Assembly (NCBI GenBank): GCA_002551355.1
Contig: NTHE01000036.1
Span: forward strand, 16,001 to 80,000
Origin: Streptomyces sp. man185
Lineage (GTDB): Bacteria > Actinomycetota > Actinomycetes > Streptomycetales > Streptomycetaceae
Length of the DNA stretch: 64,000 nucleotides
Direction of reading: 5' to 3'
Under the pieces are notes generated by a model, which was given only the letters and a program-made list of their open reading frames with translations, was not told where the DNA came from and did no database searches. Of this stretch, positions 49,784 through 64,000 are shown piece by piece. Within the stretch, counting starts at the first letter, position 1; each line of letters opens with the position of its first letter. Position numbers and translations under genes: made by a program.

Positions 49784-52624
49784 TTACGGAGCGGATTCCC
49801 CGCGGATGACGGCCAACACGCCGTCGAGCTCGTCGGGTTTCACCATGACGTCGCGCGCCTTGGATCCCTCGCTGGGTCCGACGATGTTCCGGGACTCCAT
49901 CAGGTCCATCAGACGGCCCGCCTTGGCGAAGCCGACCCGCAGCTTGCGCTGGAGCATCGAGGTCGACCCGAACTGGGTGGAGACGACCAGCTCGGCGGCC
50001 TGGCAGAGCAGGTCCAGGTCGTCGCCGATGTCCTCGTCGATCTCCTTCTTCTGCTTCGTGCCGACCACGACGTCATCCCGGAAGACCGGGGCCATCTGGT
50101 CCTTGCAGTGCTGGACGACGGCGGCGACCTCGTCCTCGGTGACGAAGGCGCCCTGCATACGGGTGGGCTTGTTGGCGCCCATCGGGAGGAAGAGCCCGTC
50201 GCCCTTGCCGATGAGCTTCTCGGCGCCCGGCTGGTCGAGGATGACGCGGCTGTCGGCGAGGGAGGAGGTGGCGAAGGCGAGCCGGGAGGGCACGTTCGCC
50301 TTGATCAGGCCGGTCACCACGTCGACCGAGGGGCGCTGGGTGGCGAGCACGAGGTGGATGCCCGCCGCACGGGCCAGCTGGGTGATGCGGACGATCGAGT
50401 CCTCGACGTCGCGCGGGGCCACCATCATCAGGTCGGCCAGCTCGTCGACGATCACCAGCAGATACGGATACGGGGACAGCTCCCGCTCGCTGCCCTCGGG
50501 CGCCTTGCACTTGCCGTTGCGCACCGCGTGATTGAAGTCGTCGATGTGCCGGTAGCCGAAGTTGGCGAGGTCGTCGTAGCGCAGGTCCATCTCCCGCACG
50601 ACCCACTGGAGCGCCTCTGCGGCCTTCTTGGGGTTGGTGATGATCGGGGTGATGAGGTGGGGGATGCCCTCGTACGCGGTCAGCTCGACGCGCTTGGGGT
50701 CGACGAGGACCATCCGCACGTCCTCCGGGGTGGCCCGCACCATGATCGAGGTGATCAGGCAGTTGATGCAGGAGGACTTGCCGGAGCCGGTGGCGCCGGC
50801 GACCAGGACGTGCGGCATCTTGGCGAGGTTGGCCATCTCGTAGCCGCCCTCGACGTTCTTGCCGAGCGCCACGAGCATCGGGTGGTCGTCCTCGGCGGCG
50901 TCCGCGAGGCGCAGCACATCGCCGAGGTTGACCATCTCGCGGTCGGAGTTGGGAATCTCGATGCCGACGGCGGACTTGCCCGGGATCGGCGAGATGATCC
51001 GTACGTCCGGGCTGGCCACGGCGTACGCGATGTTCTTGGCCAGGGCCGTGATCTTCTCGACCTTCACGGCGGGGCCGAGCTCGATCTCGTAACGGGTGAC
51101 CGTCGGCCCCCGGGTGAAGCCGGTGACCGCGGCGTCGACCTTGAACTCGGTGAAGACGTTGGTCAGCGAGGCGACGACCGCGTCGTTGGCGGCGCTGCGG
51201 GTCTTGCCCGGTCCGCCCCGCTCCAGCAGGTCGAGCGAGGGCAGGGAGTACGTGATGTCGCCGGACAGCTGGAGCTGCTCGGCACGGGCGGGCAGGCCCT
51301 CGGAACGCTCCGGTGCGGGCTTGGTCAGATCGGGAACGCCGCCGGACCGGCCGGAGGCGTCACCAAAACGGCCACCGCCGCTCGCGTCGTCGGCGTCACC
51401 GGGCCGGTCCGACCGGCGACCGGCGACCGTCCCGGCCTTCCCCTCGCCGTTCAGCTCGGCCTCCCGGGCCCCGGGCACGGGCGTCCCGGTACGTTCCCGG
51501 TCCCCGGAGACGCCCTGGGTCAGGTCGGCGACGATCGGCGAGGGCGGCATGCCGTTGAGCACGGCCCCGTCGAGCGCGGCGGCAGCGGCGGCCGCGACGT
51601 CCACCGCGTCCAGCGGCCGGTCCATCGCGGGCTGCGCGGAAGGCCTGCGGGGCCTCCGGCGCTTGGTGAGCGCCTCCGCCTCGGCCTGGTCGTGGTCGTA
51701 GACCGGGTCCACGTCCGTGCTCCGCGCGCCGCGCCGACGGGTTCGCTCGGGCAGCGCCTCACGCCACTGTTCGTCGTAACGCTCGTCGTCGTCCTCGTAC
51801 CGCTCCACCTCCTCGGGGGTGGGTTCGACGATGCCGAGACGGATGCCGAGCTGACGCAGCCGCCGAGGAATGGCGTTGACCGGGGTGGCGGTGACGACGA
51901 GGAGCCCGAACACGGTCAGCAGCACCAGCAGCGGTACGGCGAGCACCTCGCCCATCATGAAGATCAGCGGCTTGGAGGTCGCCCAGCCGACCAGCCCGCC
52001 CGCGTCCTGCATCGCCTCGGTGCCCGCCTCCCGCCCCGGCGAACCGCAGGCGATGTGGACCTGGCCGAGGACCCCGAGGACCAGGGCGGACAGCCCGATG
52101 ACGATACGGCCGTTGGCCTCGGGCCGCTCCGGGTACAGGATCAGTCGCACCGCCATCGCGCCCAGCAGTATCGGCGCGAGCAGGTCGAGCCGGCCGAAGG
52201 CCCCGGTCACCAGCATCTCCACCAGGTCGCCGACCGGCCCCTGGAGATTGGACCAGGTGCCCGCGGCGACGACCAGCGCCAGGCCGAGCAGCAGCAGTGC
52301 GAGCCCGTCCTTGCGGTGCGCAGGGTCAAGTCCCTTGGCGCCACGCCCTATCGAGCGGAACACCGCGCCGACGCCGTGCGCCGCCCCGAGCCAGACCGCC
52401 CGCACCAGCCGGTAGAGGCCTCCGGTGGGTGACGGCGCGGGTTTGGGCGCGGGCTTCCTGGCCACCGCCTTCTTCGCGGGAGCCTTCCTGGCGGGAGCGG
52501 CCGACTTCTTCGGTGCGGTCTTCTTGGCGGGCGCGGCTTTCTTCGCCGGGCCCGAGGTACGGCCGACGCGCTTCGCGGTGCCCGCCGTGCCCTGGGAACC
52601 CTTGCCGGACGTACGTGAGGCCAT
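49784..52624 (-). CDS. ftsK: DNA translocase FtsK
   Basis: 946 aa from ATG 52624 (MASRTSGKGSQG); an in-frame GTG at 52660 is an alternative. N-terminal Lys/Ala/Pro-rich tail like a histone (about 10-65), four membrane segments (about 90-260), a disordered acidic/basic linker (about 270-430), then the motor: Walker A GATGSGKSSCINCL near residue 610 and Walker B LVIVDELADLMM near 724; the C-terminal gamma domain (about 870-946) recognises polar KOPS-like DNA. It pumps chromosomes at sporulation septa. The gene is followed by a short direct repeat of its own stop region. Confidence 0.97.
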   Translation of the reverse strand: MASRTSGKGSQGTAGTAKRVGRTSGPAKKAAPAKKTAPKKSAAPARKAPAKKAVARKPAPKPAPSPTGGLYRLVRAVWLGAAHGVGAVFRSIGRGAKGLDPAHRKDGLALLLLGLALVVAAGTWSNLQGPVGDLVEMLVTGAFGRLDLLAPILLGAMAVRLILYPERPEANGRIVIGLSALVLGVLGQVHIACGSPGREAGTEAMQDAGGLVGWATSKPLIFMMGEVLAVPLLVLLTVFGLLVVTATPVNAIPRRLRQLGIRLGIVEPTPEEVERYEDDDERYDEQWREALPERTRRRGARSTDVDPVYDHDQAEAEALTKRRRPRRPSAQPAMDRPLDAVDVAAAAAAALDGAVLNGMPPSPIVADLTQGVSGDRERTGTPVPGAREAELNGEGKAGTVAGRRSDRPGDADDASGGGRFGDASGRSGGVPDLTKPAPERSEGLPARAEQLQLSGDITYSLPSLDLLERGGPGKTRSAANDAVVASLTNVFTEFKVDAAVTGFTRGPTVTRYEIELGPAVKVEKITALAKNIAYAVASPDVRIISPIPGKSAVGIEIPNSDREMVNLGDVLRLADAAEDDHPMLVALGKNVEGGYEMANLAKMPHVLVAGATGSGKSSCINCLITSIMVRATPEDVRMVLVDPKRVELTAYEGIPHLITPIITNPKKAAEALQWVVREMDLRYDDLANFGYRHIDDFNHAVRNGKCKAPEGSERELSPYPYLLVIVDELADLMMVAPRDVEDSIVRITQLARAAGIHLVLATQRPSVDVVTGLIKANVPSRLAFATSSLADSRVILDQPGAEKLIGKGDGLFLPMGANKPTRMQGAFVTEDEVAAVVQHCKDQMAPVFRDDVVVGTKQKKEIDEDIGDDLDLLCQAAELVVSTQFGSTSMLQRKLRVGFAKAGRLMDLMESRNIVGPSEGSKARDVMVKPDELDGVLAVIRGESAP

Positions 52625-52741
52625 GGTGCCGAGGTTACCGCTGTCGTCGCCCGTGAACACGTTCGCCTACTGGTTCACCCGTCCGTGTCGCCTCCGGACG
52701 GCCGGGAACTGACGCCGCCTCACGGCGGGGAGTCCGAGATG

Positions 52742-53425
52742 TCAGCTCTGTGCGGGCAGGACGCCCGCGCTCCCGCCGGTGCCCGGCTCCAACGCGTCGA
52801 GCGCACGGCGCAGACCGGTCAGCTTGCGCTCCAGGTGGGCGGCCGTGGCGACCGCCGCTGCGTCCGCGGATTCGTCGTCGAGCTGCTTGGAGAGGGCTTC
52901 CGCCTGCTCCTCGACCGCCGCGAGCCGTGCGGAGAGTTCGGCCAGCAGGCCGGCCGGTTCCTTCTCCTGCTCGCCGCCCGCGTGGCCGTCGCCCTCCAAC
53001 TGGAGTCGCAGCAGCGCGGCCTGCTCACGGAGCTTGCAGTTCTTCATGTACAGCTCGACGAAGACCGAGACCTTGGCGCGGAGCACCCACGGGTCGAACG
53101 GTTTGGAGATGTAGTCCACCGCACCGGCCGCGTAGCCGCGGAAGGTGTGATGCGGACCGTGGTTGATCGCGGTGAGGAAGATGATCGGGATGTCCCGGGT
53201 CCGCTCCCGCCGCTTGATGTGCGCGGCGGTCTCGAAACCGTCCATGCCCGGCATCTGGACGTCCAGCAGAATGACCGCGAAGTCGTCCGTGAGCAGCGCT
53301 TTGAGCGCCTCCTCCCCTGACGATGCCCGGACCAGTGTCTGATCGAGCGCAGAGAGGATGGCCTCCAGCGCCAGCAGATTCTCCGGCCGGTCATCGACCA
53401 GGAGGATCTTGGCCTTCTGCACCAT
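52742..53425 (-). CDS. osaB: Response regulator OsaB
   Basis: 227 aa from ATG 53425 (GAGGAGGGCGGGCC upstream). Receiver domain (about 1-125): MVQKAKILLVDDRPENLLAL, phospho-Asp in VILLDVQMPGMDG, conserved Lys in YISKPFDP. There is no DNA-binding domain; the second half is a coiled coil rich in Glu, Ala, Leu (for example AELSARLAAVEEQAEAL), for protein contacts. Same order as osaB-osaA in S. coelicolor, where OsaB is needed for osmotic adaptation. The kinase gene lies upstream on the same strand with a 244-bp gap, so osaB may have its own promoter. Confidence 0.9.
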   Translation of the reverse strand: MVQKAKILLVDDRPENLLALEAILSALDQTLVRASSGEEALKALLTDDFAVILLDVQMPGMDGFETAAHIKRRERTRDIPIIFLTAINHGPHHTFRGYAAGAVDYISKPFDPWVLRAKVSVFVELYMKNCKLREQAALLRLQLEGDGHAGGEQEKEPAGLLAELSARLAAVEEQAEALSKQLDDESADAAAVATAAHLERKLTGLRRALDALEPGTGGSAGVLPAQS

Positions 53426-53669
53426 GGCCCGCCCTCCTCGCCCCGGAAATGCACCGGGTGCCGCCCCAGAGGACGACTCCCTTGCGCCGTCCGTCCTTGT
53501 GCCGGTCATGGTAGCCGCACCCCGCCCGTCACCACACCCTGTCACCGCGATGTCACTGTGCACATACCGCAAACGCGGTGGGAGACCAGAAGGTTCCCCG
53601 AATGCAGCGCGTTCACACCCGTTCGAGCACAGTCGGTCAACAACTTACGTCAATTCGTTCAATCCTCGA

Positions 53670-59183
<5,514 letters not shown>

Positions 59184-59527
59184 CGTGTCCCTCCCGCAGG
59201 GGTTGACCGTTTCACTCGGGCCTATCCGGAAGCTTGCCCAGTTCCACTTTGGCTCACCGCCACAGCACACCGTCAACGGGCGACCGGGCGGACGTCAAAT
59301 CGTTGCAACGTACCAGGCCGGAACAGGTTCGCGGGCAACCTGTGCCGGTTGCCCCCCATCCCTTGCACCGGGAGTCCATACTTGTGCGCCCGCGCACCAC
59401 CACCGGGGCGGCTTGTCCCGAACTCGGCCCTCGTGTACCCGGCACCCTTGACGAACGTCTAGCCTGGCAAGCGAATCGAAGCGGCGATAAACGGGCACAG
59501 GACTCGGGGAAGCGACGAGACACCAAT
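59184..59527. promoter_or_regulatory. Divergent intergenic region osaA-osaC
   Basis: 344 bp. It holds a 10-bp palindrome CGTTGCAACG (59301-59310), a 7-bp inverted repeat ACAGGTT-N7-AACCTGT (59323-59329 and 59337-59343) and, near osaC, TTGACG (about 59450). Binding sites for OsaB or sigma-B cannot be assigned from sequence; no ideal sigma-B promoter is visible. Confidence 0.4.
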
Positions 59528-62155
59528 ATGGGGAGTGCTGTGATCACCGCGCGCGCGGCCGCCACCTTCGAACCGGTCGGGCGCTCGGTCGCGACCGCCC
59601 GCGCCTTCGTCCGGGACACGCTCCAGGGGTGGGGCTACAACGATGTCGTCGACGACGCCGTCGTCCTCACCAGTGAGCTCGTGACCAACGCCGTCGTGCA
59701 CGCGGGGACGGCGGCCGACGTGCTGTGCCTGCGCACCGGCGACGGCGTCCGCGTCGAGGTCTCCGACCACTACCCGGAGCGCGAGGTCCCGCTCCAGAGC
59801 AACGGACTCGACTTCGGCAGCCCCGACCGCGAGAACGGCCGCGGCCTGCTGCTCTGCGCCGCCCTTGCCTCCCGCTGGGGCGTCGAGTACTCCCCCACGC
59901 GCAAGCACGTCTGGTTCCAGCTGGACCTGCCCGACCGGCCGGTGGGCATCCGCTCCGCGGGCCCGGTCCTGCCCACCTCCCTCCTCCCCGTCACCGACCA
60001 GCGGATCCGGGTCGCCGTCGTCCAGATCGACAGCACCGGCGCGATCAGCGCGTGGAACGACGACGCCGCGTACGTCTTCGGGCACACCGCGGAACAGGTG
60101 ACCGGGAAGCAGTTCACCGACTTCGTCGCCTGGCCGCACACCCCGGGGACCAACACCGGCATCGCCGACGCCCTCCAGCTCTCCCGTTGGGAGGGCAGCT
60201 ACGGCATCCGCGGCGCCGACGGCCGGACCATCGCCGTCTACTCCTCGCACCTGCGGGTCCGCGACACCGACGGCGAACCCTCCACGGTCTGCCTCCTCGT
60301 CCGCGACGACGAGCGGGCGGTGCTCCAGTCCCCGGTCCGAGCCCCGGTCTCCGACACCTCGTCCGACAACCGCACCGCGGACCCGTTCGAGGTCTTCATC
60401 GGATCCCCCGCCCCCGACGACCTCGACGGCCTCCTCCAGCGGACGGTCGAGCGGGCCCGCGACATGCTCGACGCCGACGCGGCGTTCCTCCTGCTCGCCA
60501 CGGACGACGAGACGGAGCTGGAGGTCCGCGCCACGACGGGACTCCCCTCGGCCCGCCAGCGCTTCGCCCGGGTCCCCGTCGAAGCCGGCACGGGACGTTA
60601 CGGCTCCGCCCGGATGCCGGCCGTCCACGACGACCTGACCGCCGTCCCCGGCGCCGTGCCGCTGCTCACCGACACCGGGATGCGCTCGGTCGTCACGGTC
60701 CCGCTGAAGGTCGAGGGCCGTCTCACCGGCTCCCTCGGCGTCGCGGCGGAGGGCGCGGGCCGCTACTCGAACGAGGAGGCCCTGCGCCTCCAGTTCGCGG
60801 CGGACCGCATCGCGCTCGCCGTGGAGTCCGCCCGCCTCGGCGAGCTGGAACGGCTGCGCCGCGGCTCCCTGTCCTTCCTCGTCGAGGCCTCCGACCTGCT
60901 CGCCGGCACGCTCGACCGGGACCAGACCCTGGCACTCATGGCCCAGATGACGGTCCCGACCCTGGCCACCTGGTGCGCCGTCTACACGATCGCGGACCAG
61001 TCCTCCGATCCTTACCTCTCGTACGTGCTCCACGAGGACGAGGACCTCATCGACGGCCTCAAGGCCCTGCTCTCCAAGATCGCCCCGCCGGATCCGGTAC
61101 CGACCCCGGGCGCCCGGGTCTGGGCCGCCCCTTCGGAGGCCGGTCACAAGGCCGCGCTCAGCACCTCGACCCGCAGCCTGCAACGCGACGCCCCGCTGAG
61201 CATGAGTACCGCCACCCGCACCACGCTCGCCACGGCCCAGGCCGTCGGCGGCGAGACGGTGGTTCTCCCGCTGGTGGCCCGCAACCGCGTGATCGGCATG
61301 CTGACGCTCGGCAAACCCTCGGACGACCACTTCCGCCAGGAGATCCTGGAACTGGCCGAGGACCTGTCCCGCAGAGCCGCCCTGGCCCTGGACAACGCCC
61401 GCCTGTACTCGGAGCGCATGGCGATCAGCCAGTCCCTCCAGCGCAGCCTGCTGCCCCCGGGCCTCCCCGACGTGCCGAACGTCGAGATCGAGGTGATCTA
61501 CCGCGCCGCGGGCGAGGGCAACGAGGTCGGCGGCGACTTCTACGACGTCTTCCCGATCAGCGACGGCGCGTACGGCTTCGCCATCGGCGACGTCTGCGGT
61601 ACGGGCCCGGAAGCGGCCGCCGTCACGGGCCTGGCCCGCCATGCGCTGCGCCTGCTCGCCCGCGAGGGCTTCGGCGGCCCCGCGGTCTTGGAGCGCCTCA
61701 ACGCGGCGATCCTCGACGAGGGCGCCCGCAGCCGCTTCCTCACCCTCCTGTACGGCGAGCTGTGGCCCCAGGAGGACGGCAGCGCCCTCCTGAAGGTCGT
61801 CTGCGCCGGCCACCCGCTGCCGCTGCGCCTGCGCCAGGACGGCTCCGTCGAGTCGGCCGCGGAACCGCAGCCCCTGCTCGGCGTGATCGAGGACCTCGAC
61901 CTGTACGAGCAGGAGGTCGTCCTCAACCCGGGCGACGTCCTCCTGTGCGTCACGGACGGCGTCACCGAACGCCGCGAGGGAACCCGCATGCTGGGCGACG
62001 ACGGCCTCGCGGACGTCCTGTCGACCTGTACGGGCCTGACGGCCGGGGCGGTCGCCTCACGCATCCTGCGGGCCGTGGAACGCTTCGCCGCCGAGCCGGC
62101 CTCGGACGACATGGCGATCCTGGCCATGCGTGTTCCGGAGCCGCCCCTCGTCTGA
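59528..62155 (+). CDS. osaC: Multidomain sigma-B regulator OsaC (kinase-PAS-GAF-GAF-PP2C)
   Basis: 875 aa from ATG 59528. N-terminal HATPase of the RsbW anti-sigma kinase type (about 10-135; LTSELVTNAVVHAGTAAD, RENGRGLLLCAAL), PAS (about 157-255; ISAWNDDAAYVFGHTAEQV), two GAF domains (about 290-440 and 447-630), and a C-terminal SpoIIE/PP2C phosphatase (about 645-873) with EVGGDFYDVFPISDG, FAIGDVCGTGPEAA and SDDMAILAM, all metal Asp present. In S. coelicolor OsaC is needed to return sigma-B activity to its resting level after osmotic stress. Divergent from osaA. Starts at 59528 or at GTG 59543 cannot be decided by the ribosome site alone. Confidence 0.9.
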   Translation: MGSAVITARAAATFEPVGRSVATARAFVRDTLQGWGYNDVVDDAVVLTSELVTNAVVHAGTAADVLCLRTGDGVRVEVSDHYPEREVPLQSNGLDFGSPDRENGRGLLLCAALASRWGVEYSPTRKHVWFQLDLPDRPVGIRSAGPVLPTSLLPVTDQRIRVAVVQIDSTGAISAWNDDAAYVFGHTAEQVTGKQFTDFVAWPHTPGTNTGIADALQLSRWEGSYGIRGADGRTIAVYSSHLRVRDTDGEPSTVCLLVRDDERAVLQSPVRAPVSDTSSDNRTADPFEVFIGSPAPDDLDGLLQRTVERARDMLDADAAFLLLATDDETELEVRATTGLPSARQRFARVPVEAGTGRYGSARMPAVHDDLTAVPGAVPLLTDTGMRSVVTVPLKVEGRLTGSLGVAAEGAGRYSNEEALRLQFAADRIALAVESARLGELERLRRGSLSFLVEASDLLAGTLDRDQTLALMAQMTVPTLATWCAVYTIADQSSDPYLSYVLHEDEDLIDGLKALLSKIAPPDPVPTPGARVWAAPSEAGHKAALSTSTRSLQRDAPLSMSTATRTTLATAQAVGGETVVLPLVARNRVIGMLTLGKPSDDHFRQEILELAEDLSRRAALALDNARLYSERMAISQSLQRSLLPPGLPDVPNVEIEVIYRAAGEGNEVGGDFYDVFPISDGAYGFAIGDVCGTGPEAAAVTGLARHALRLLAREGFGGPAVLERLNAAILDEGARSRFLTLLYGELWPQEDGSALLKVVCAGHPLPLRLRQDGSVESAAEPQPLLGVIEDLDLYEQEVVLNPGDVLLCVTDGVTERREGTRMLGDDGLADVLSTCTGLTAGAVASRILRAVERFAAEPASDDMAILAMRVPEPPLV

Positions 62156-62171
62156 TCCCACTCCATCAACG

Positions 62172-62205
62172 CGAAAGGCCCCCGCCATGAGGCGGGGGCC
62201 TTTCG
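62172..62205. terminator. Terminator after osaC
   Basis: 15-bp perfect stem CGAAAGGCCCCCGCC / GGCGGGGGCCTTTCG with an ATGA loop, 17 nt after the osaC stop; followed by TTG-rich sequence. It also faces the tRNA on the other strand. Confidence 0.9.
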
Positions 62206-62215
62206 TTGTGTTCTG

Positions 62216-62288
62216 AGCCCCAATGCGGAATCGAACCGCAGACCTTCTCCTTACCATGGAGACGCTCTACCGACTGAGCTATTGGGGC
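62216..62288 (-). tRNA. tRNA-Thr (anticodon GGT)
   Basis: 73 nt, cloverleaf complete on the minus strand: acceptor GCCCCAA / TTGGGGC, D arm GCTC-AGTCGGTA-GAGC, anticodon stem TCTCC / GGAGA with loop ATGGTAA (anticodon GGT, reads ACC), T arm TGCGG-TTCGATT-CCGCA, discriminator T. CCA is not encoded. A 9-bp hairpin (CCTCGTTGC / GCAACGAGG, 62288-62311) lies against its 5' end, in the leader. Confidence 0.94.
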
Positions 62289-62440
62289 CTCGTTGCGCTG
62301 TGGCAACGAGGTAAACCATACACGGGATCCGGCGATGCTCATAATCGCGGCCGGCCCGGATCACGGCACTCGAGCAACCCTTCCAAGGGAGGTCCGAGTG
62401 TGGGATACCGTCGATCGTGCCCGGCCCGGAACGCAGAAAA

Positions 62441-62465
62441 GCCCCGCACCAAAATGGTGCGGGGC
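62441..62465 (-). terminator. Intrinsic terminator of the rRNA operon
   Basis: 11-bp perfect stem GCCCCGCACCA / TGGTGCGGGGC with an AAA loop on the minus strand, 17 nt after the 5S end, followed by TTTTC. A classical rrn terminator. Confidence 0.9.
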
Positions 62466-62481
62466 ATTCCCGGAAAAATTT

Positions 62482-62580
62482 TTCGGCGGCGTCCTACTCT
62501 CCCACAGGGTCCCCCCTGCAGTACCATCGGCGCTGAAAGGCTTAGCTTCCGGGTTCGGAATGTAACCGGGCGTTTCCCTA
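62482..62580 (-). rRNA. 5S rRNA, about 99 nt, 5' end missing
   Basis: On the minus strand the 5S sequence is complete from TAGGGAAACGCCCGGTTACA to the 3' end GACGCCGCCGAA, but the first 20 or so nucleotides (GTTTCGGTGGTCATAGCGT in related Streptomyces) are missing. These form the 5' strand of helix I, so this 5S cannot fold normally. The 23S tail is joined directly to it. See findings for whether this is real or an assembly collapse between rrn copies. Confidence 0.8.
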
Positions 62581-62591
62581 GCGAGCAACTG

Positions 62592-64000
<1,409 letters not shown>

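Noticed and set aside
53426..53669. Possible sigma-B promoter (GTTG-N17-GGGTGT) ahead of osaB
   Set aside because: Both elements deviate from the consensus and the spacing is long; not more than chance.

Overview
The window is a stretch of Streptomyces chromosome. The evidence is very high GC, the gene set and its order. The blocks recA-recX-DUF3046, hflX, rshA, dapF, miaA, miaB, gluR/gluK-gluABCD, ftsK-rodZ-rimO-pgsA-cinA-clgR and osaB-osaA/osaC are all characteristic of Streptomyces core chromosomes. Almost everything is housekeeping. There is no phage, insertion sequence or CRISPR array.

Layout. 1-3625 (minus): end of an NRPS-independent siderophore operon (class III aminotransferase, IucA/IucC synthetase, a third gene cut by the left edge). 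3927-6525 (plus): two tandem secreted trypsin-like lipoproteins. 6616-17492 (minus): hflX, an M1 peptidase, rshA, dapF, a membrane protein, miaA, a LigB-like gene with no stop codon of its own, and miaB; a small antitoxin-like gene with a collagen-like tail lies antisense between miaA and the LigB-like gene. 17626-24704: a TAXI-type binding protein, the gluR-gluK two-component system, and divergently the glutamate ABC transporter gluABCD. 24881-28654 (plus): an FAD monooxygenase, a Cys-rich leaderless leader peptide ahead of cysteine dioxygenase and a rhodanese, and a hypothetical gene. 28759-34067: recX and recA with two recognisable DNA-damage promoters, an inserted segment (MFS remnant plus SDR), an AI-2E family transporter and DUF3046. 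34147-44406: a toroid-fold protein, azlCD with an AraC regulator, the giant helicase lhr with a nei-type glycosylase, a leaderless SDR, a small membrane protein and CsbD. 44463-52624 (minus): dps, clgR, cinA, pgsA, rimO, rodZ and ftsK, with cinA/pgsA/rimO overlapping by four bases each. 52742-62155: the osmoadaptation module osaB, osaA (poly-HAMP hybrid kinase) and divergent osaC. 62216-64000 (minus): tRNA-Thr(GGT), then the end of an rRNA operon.

How the genes work together. DNA damage is covered by recA/recX, lhr and the Nei-type glycosylase; amino-acid sensing and uptake by gluRK-gluABCD; cysteine catabolism by CDO plus rhodanese under an apparent Cys-codon attenuator; osmotic stress and sigma-B control by OsaA/B/C; protein turnover by ClgR.

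The points most worth a second look are: the cysteine leader peptide; the missing stop codon that puts the LigB-like gene in frame with miaA; the 23S/5S junction, in which the spacer and about 20 nt of 5S are missing; the 92-codon HAMP array of osaA, which resembles fungal group III osmosensor kinases; and a recurring pattern in which the stop-codon region of a gene is repeated just downstream (recX, dapF, ftsK, the SDR/AI-2E pair, and the gene ending at 35061).
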